Below, piece after piece: positions 61,832 to 64,000 of a DNA stretch of 64,000 nucleotides. Numbering within the stretch: the first letter of the stretch is position 1; each line of letters opens with the position of its first letter. Made by a program: the position numbers and the translations under genes. The notes beneath the pieces are model-generated. The model saw nothing but the letters and a program-made list of their open reading frames with translations, was not told where the DNA came from and made no database searches. Source of the DNA: Dromaius novaehollandiae (lineage: Eukaryota > Chordata > Aves > Casuariiformes > Dromaiidae); NCBI RefSeq assembly GCF_036370855.1, contig NC_088099.1, positions 77,231,218 through 77,295,217 on the forward strand. The letters run 5' to 3'.

Positions 61832-61963
61832 AGGACAGGACAGGATGGGACTGGATGGGATGGGACAGGATGGGACAGGAGAGGAGAGAGGAGGGGAAGC
61901 GAAGGGAGGGAAGAAAAGAGGAATGGGAAGGGGAGAGGAAGGAGAAGGGAAGGGAAGGAAAAT
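61832..61963 (+). repeat. GGACA/GGATG pentamer array grading into polypurine tract
   Basis: About 70 bp of five-base units (GGACA, GGATG, GGACT) grade into about 60 bp of nearly pure G and A with GGGAA and GGAGA words. The purine strand bias makes it a triplex (H-DNA) candidate. Frames across it read Gly/Asp/Arg-rich only because of the repeat. Confidence 0.9.
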
Positions 61964-64000
61964 AATTCTGTACAAATCTCTGAGAGAAAACTACCCAGTT
62001 TCCTTCAATTATTGTTCTCTTAGAACTACACTTGAGTGACTAAGTTAAATAGCACAAGCAAAAGATGATGATTCATGCTGCTTTTCCTGATAGTTTCTAG
62101 TGTTCAAAAGCCAGTAACACAGCTGCAGCTTTGAATAAACGCGTGGGGAAGGGAATAAAATTATAGTAGGTATGTTAGCGTAATGTTCCCAATGAGCAGC
62201 CTGTGTATGTGATTACCTAATATTCCTTACCAGCTGTTTCTTAACATTAGTCATAGTGATCTAAAACAACCGCCCTCTCTTCATTTATCTCAGTAAACAT
62301 TGTTCTTTTTGAAGAGGTAAGCTGCTTAAGAACAAAAGTTGTTCCCTCTCTCCCTTTCAGCTCTTTCGTGTGCATGTCGTAATCATCTTGAATTGGATAC
62401 AGCTATAGCTGACTTTGTAGGTAATAAGCATTGGAGAAATATTTAAATATGGTAATAGCTATATTTGAGAATCATTATGAATGTGCATTGTAGTAGTGTC
62501 TGGAAAATGCAAGGCTCTTTCTCAAGTCAGTAGAAAACAAAAATAAAAGAAGAAAATGTTTTCATTTTCTCCTGTAACATTCCACTTCTATCTTTCCAAA
62601 TGGAATGGAAAAATCCTTTGCAGTTAGTCCTTTATCTTTCCATTTGAAGTTGTGTTTACCGTGCAACCATTTGGGTTTTACTTCAAACGTCTTTACATTG
62701 CCAGCATTCAACACCTGTTCATACTGACATCTAGCTTTGCGCCTGATTCTGTCCCACTTACACTCTTTTTGCACTTAGCTTCCACAAAATTCAGGGGGAC
62801 ACTTAATGGAGTAAAATACTGCTCAGGGAGGGGAAAGGTGTGCCTGAAGGGGAAATGGCAGGAATATTTATGAAACTCAGGAGAGGCAGCAAATGGAACT
62901 CCTCACCCTGTGGCTTTGAGTACCTGGCTTATTTCTCTAGGCAGGGTGGTGAACTTCCTTGCCATGGCAAGCTGCAACCCAAAACCTTCCTATAGCTGAA
63001 ACCACAAGGCTCATTCCTTGCTCATTAAGAAGGTCACAATCAAAACATGACATGACATTCAGAGTCATAAGCTGATCATAAGCAACCTGGTTTGGACCGT
63101 GTGATCTTTAAGAGGGCTTCTTTGTTTTTGTGTTATGCCTGTGTGAGGAATAGTGTAATTTTGCCCAGCATTTAAAAATGATCATTTGACACAGCTTGCT
63201 CTAAGTAAAGACAAGATTAGTCTGTATTGTAATGTGTGTCTGACACTGAAGTGGAACTTGAAATCTCCTACATGGTCTTGAGCACAGAACAGATTGACAA
63301 GAATGCTTTCTTGTCAGCTGTCATAGTAAGAAAGGTTTGTGCAATAATATTTCTCCCTTGCAAAAATAAAGCATTCAGAAAACAGAAATCAGTTAATAAG
63401 TATTTGGATAACTTTATGAATAGGTATGTGGAAAATGTTATTTAAAATCTAAAACAACAAGAAACCCAAAGGACTAACTATTGCTGAAAAAATAATCAAA
63501 GTGCATATATAGAGGGAAAAAAATGCTTTATTGCCAAGTTTGAAGGCTAGTAAATAGCAGTATAGCTCAGATATCAAGGAAAAATGTAGAGAGAGGTTCA
63601 GCTGGGGTTTGGTTGAAGATCAGTGGGAAGGTCTTATTAATATGTAAAGTGCTGTGTACGCACCTCTTTGTCAACGTATAGCTGGTGCACACTTCAGGTT
63701 GAGCTCTGTGTGAAAAAATATCTGTTTTCTTTTGTATTTCTACTAGCCTACTCAGACTGTGCCTGCTCCCTTTCTTTTGGTGCCATGTTTCTGATCAAAC
63801 TGACGAGCAACATGTAATAGAAGCCTTCTATTCTCAGACTTTTTTGTTTAAGAAAAACAAACAACTAAAAGAAATTCAAGTTATTTTCTCAATGCTTGCC
63901 ATTATGTTGCTGAAGAGCCAAAGATTTTCTTTGCAGAAAACTATCTTTATACTGCAGTCCTAGAAAAAAAAGTGTGCCATTTATAGACAAGAAAAAAAGA

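Larger units (their letters stand above)
53546..64000. other. Anonymous AT-rich block to the window end
   Basis: No exon of a known gene was recognised in about 10.5 kb. A purine-rich stretch lies at 54.44-54.60 kb and a cluster of four GGTAA words at 55040-55083. 54.7-56.7 kb is slightly richer in G and C and has several short frames that I could not assign. The 123-codon frame at 58316-58687 has no family signature. Simple repeats lie at 60.59 and 61.8 kb. Confidence 0.55.

Noticed and set aside
62562..62774. 70-codon Lys/Arg-rich minus-strand frame
   Set aside because: It opens with GTG rather than ATG, immediately after a stop. It matches no known protein, and its length is expected by chance in 64 kb.
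1..64000. tRNA, rRNA, CRISPR array, bacterial operons or a CpG island
   Set aside because: No cloverleaf with box A and box B, no rRNA core, no regularly spaced direct repeats with unique spacers, no ribosome-binding-site-led gene chains and no sustained CpG-rich segment were seen on reading the sequence.

Overview
This window looks like gene-poor, AT-rich nuclear DNA from a sauropsid, most likely a bird. The main evidence is the transposon content. Three clear chicken-repeat-1 (CR1) LINE copies carry the ORF2 signatures and the ATTCTGTGATTCTGT-type 3' end typical of avian CR1. Two much older CR1 remnants resemble, as I recall it, the CR1 type common in turtles and crocodilians. There is also a decayed MIR-type SINE. 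I saw no prokaryotic gene organisation, no rRNA or tRNA gene and no CRISPR array. I could not recognise a single exon of a known protein-coding gene. The window is either intergenic or inside a large intron.

Layout, left to right. 1-5544: anonymous AT-rich DNA with a few simple repeats. 5545-6545: a 3' end of one ancient CR1, followed by a longer ancient CR1 copy interrupted by an A16 and a T37 run. 7620-8550: a 5'-truncated, frameshifted CR1 on the + strand. 8551-24291: anonymous DNA. 24292-25090: a second, more degraded + strand CR1. 25091-39530: anonymous DNA with poly-T tracts and a CpG-dense alternating purine-pyrimidine stretch. 39531-40155: a 625-bp tract made almost only of T and G (four A residues by my count), a mosaic of 10-, 12- and about 17-bp tandem units. 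46035-48468: the largest mobile element, a minus-strand CR1 that keeps recognisable endonuclease and reverse-transcriptase motifs but has frameshifts and stops. 51353-51400: a tight G-quadruplex motif followed by T22. 53425-53545: a MIR-type SINE relic. 53546-64000: anonymous DNA with a (TG)n tract and a (TTCA)n plus GGACA/GGATG purine-rich array near 61.8 kb.

The open frames that look longest fall into three groups. Some are CR1 ORF2 fragments or their antisense shadows. Some are frames across the A-free T/G array, which cannot contain stops because every stop codon contains an A. The rest are chance ORFs with no recognisable domain. No genes here can be said to work together. The most unusual object is the strand-asymmetric T/G array with its embedded TTTTGGGG-like block. 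All five T runs of 18 or more lie on the same strand as the array. That could reflect transcription-associated strand asymmetry inside an intron of a + strand gene, but this is inference.
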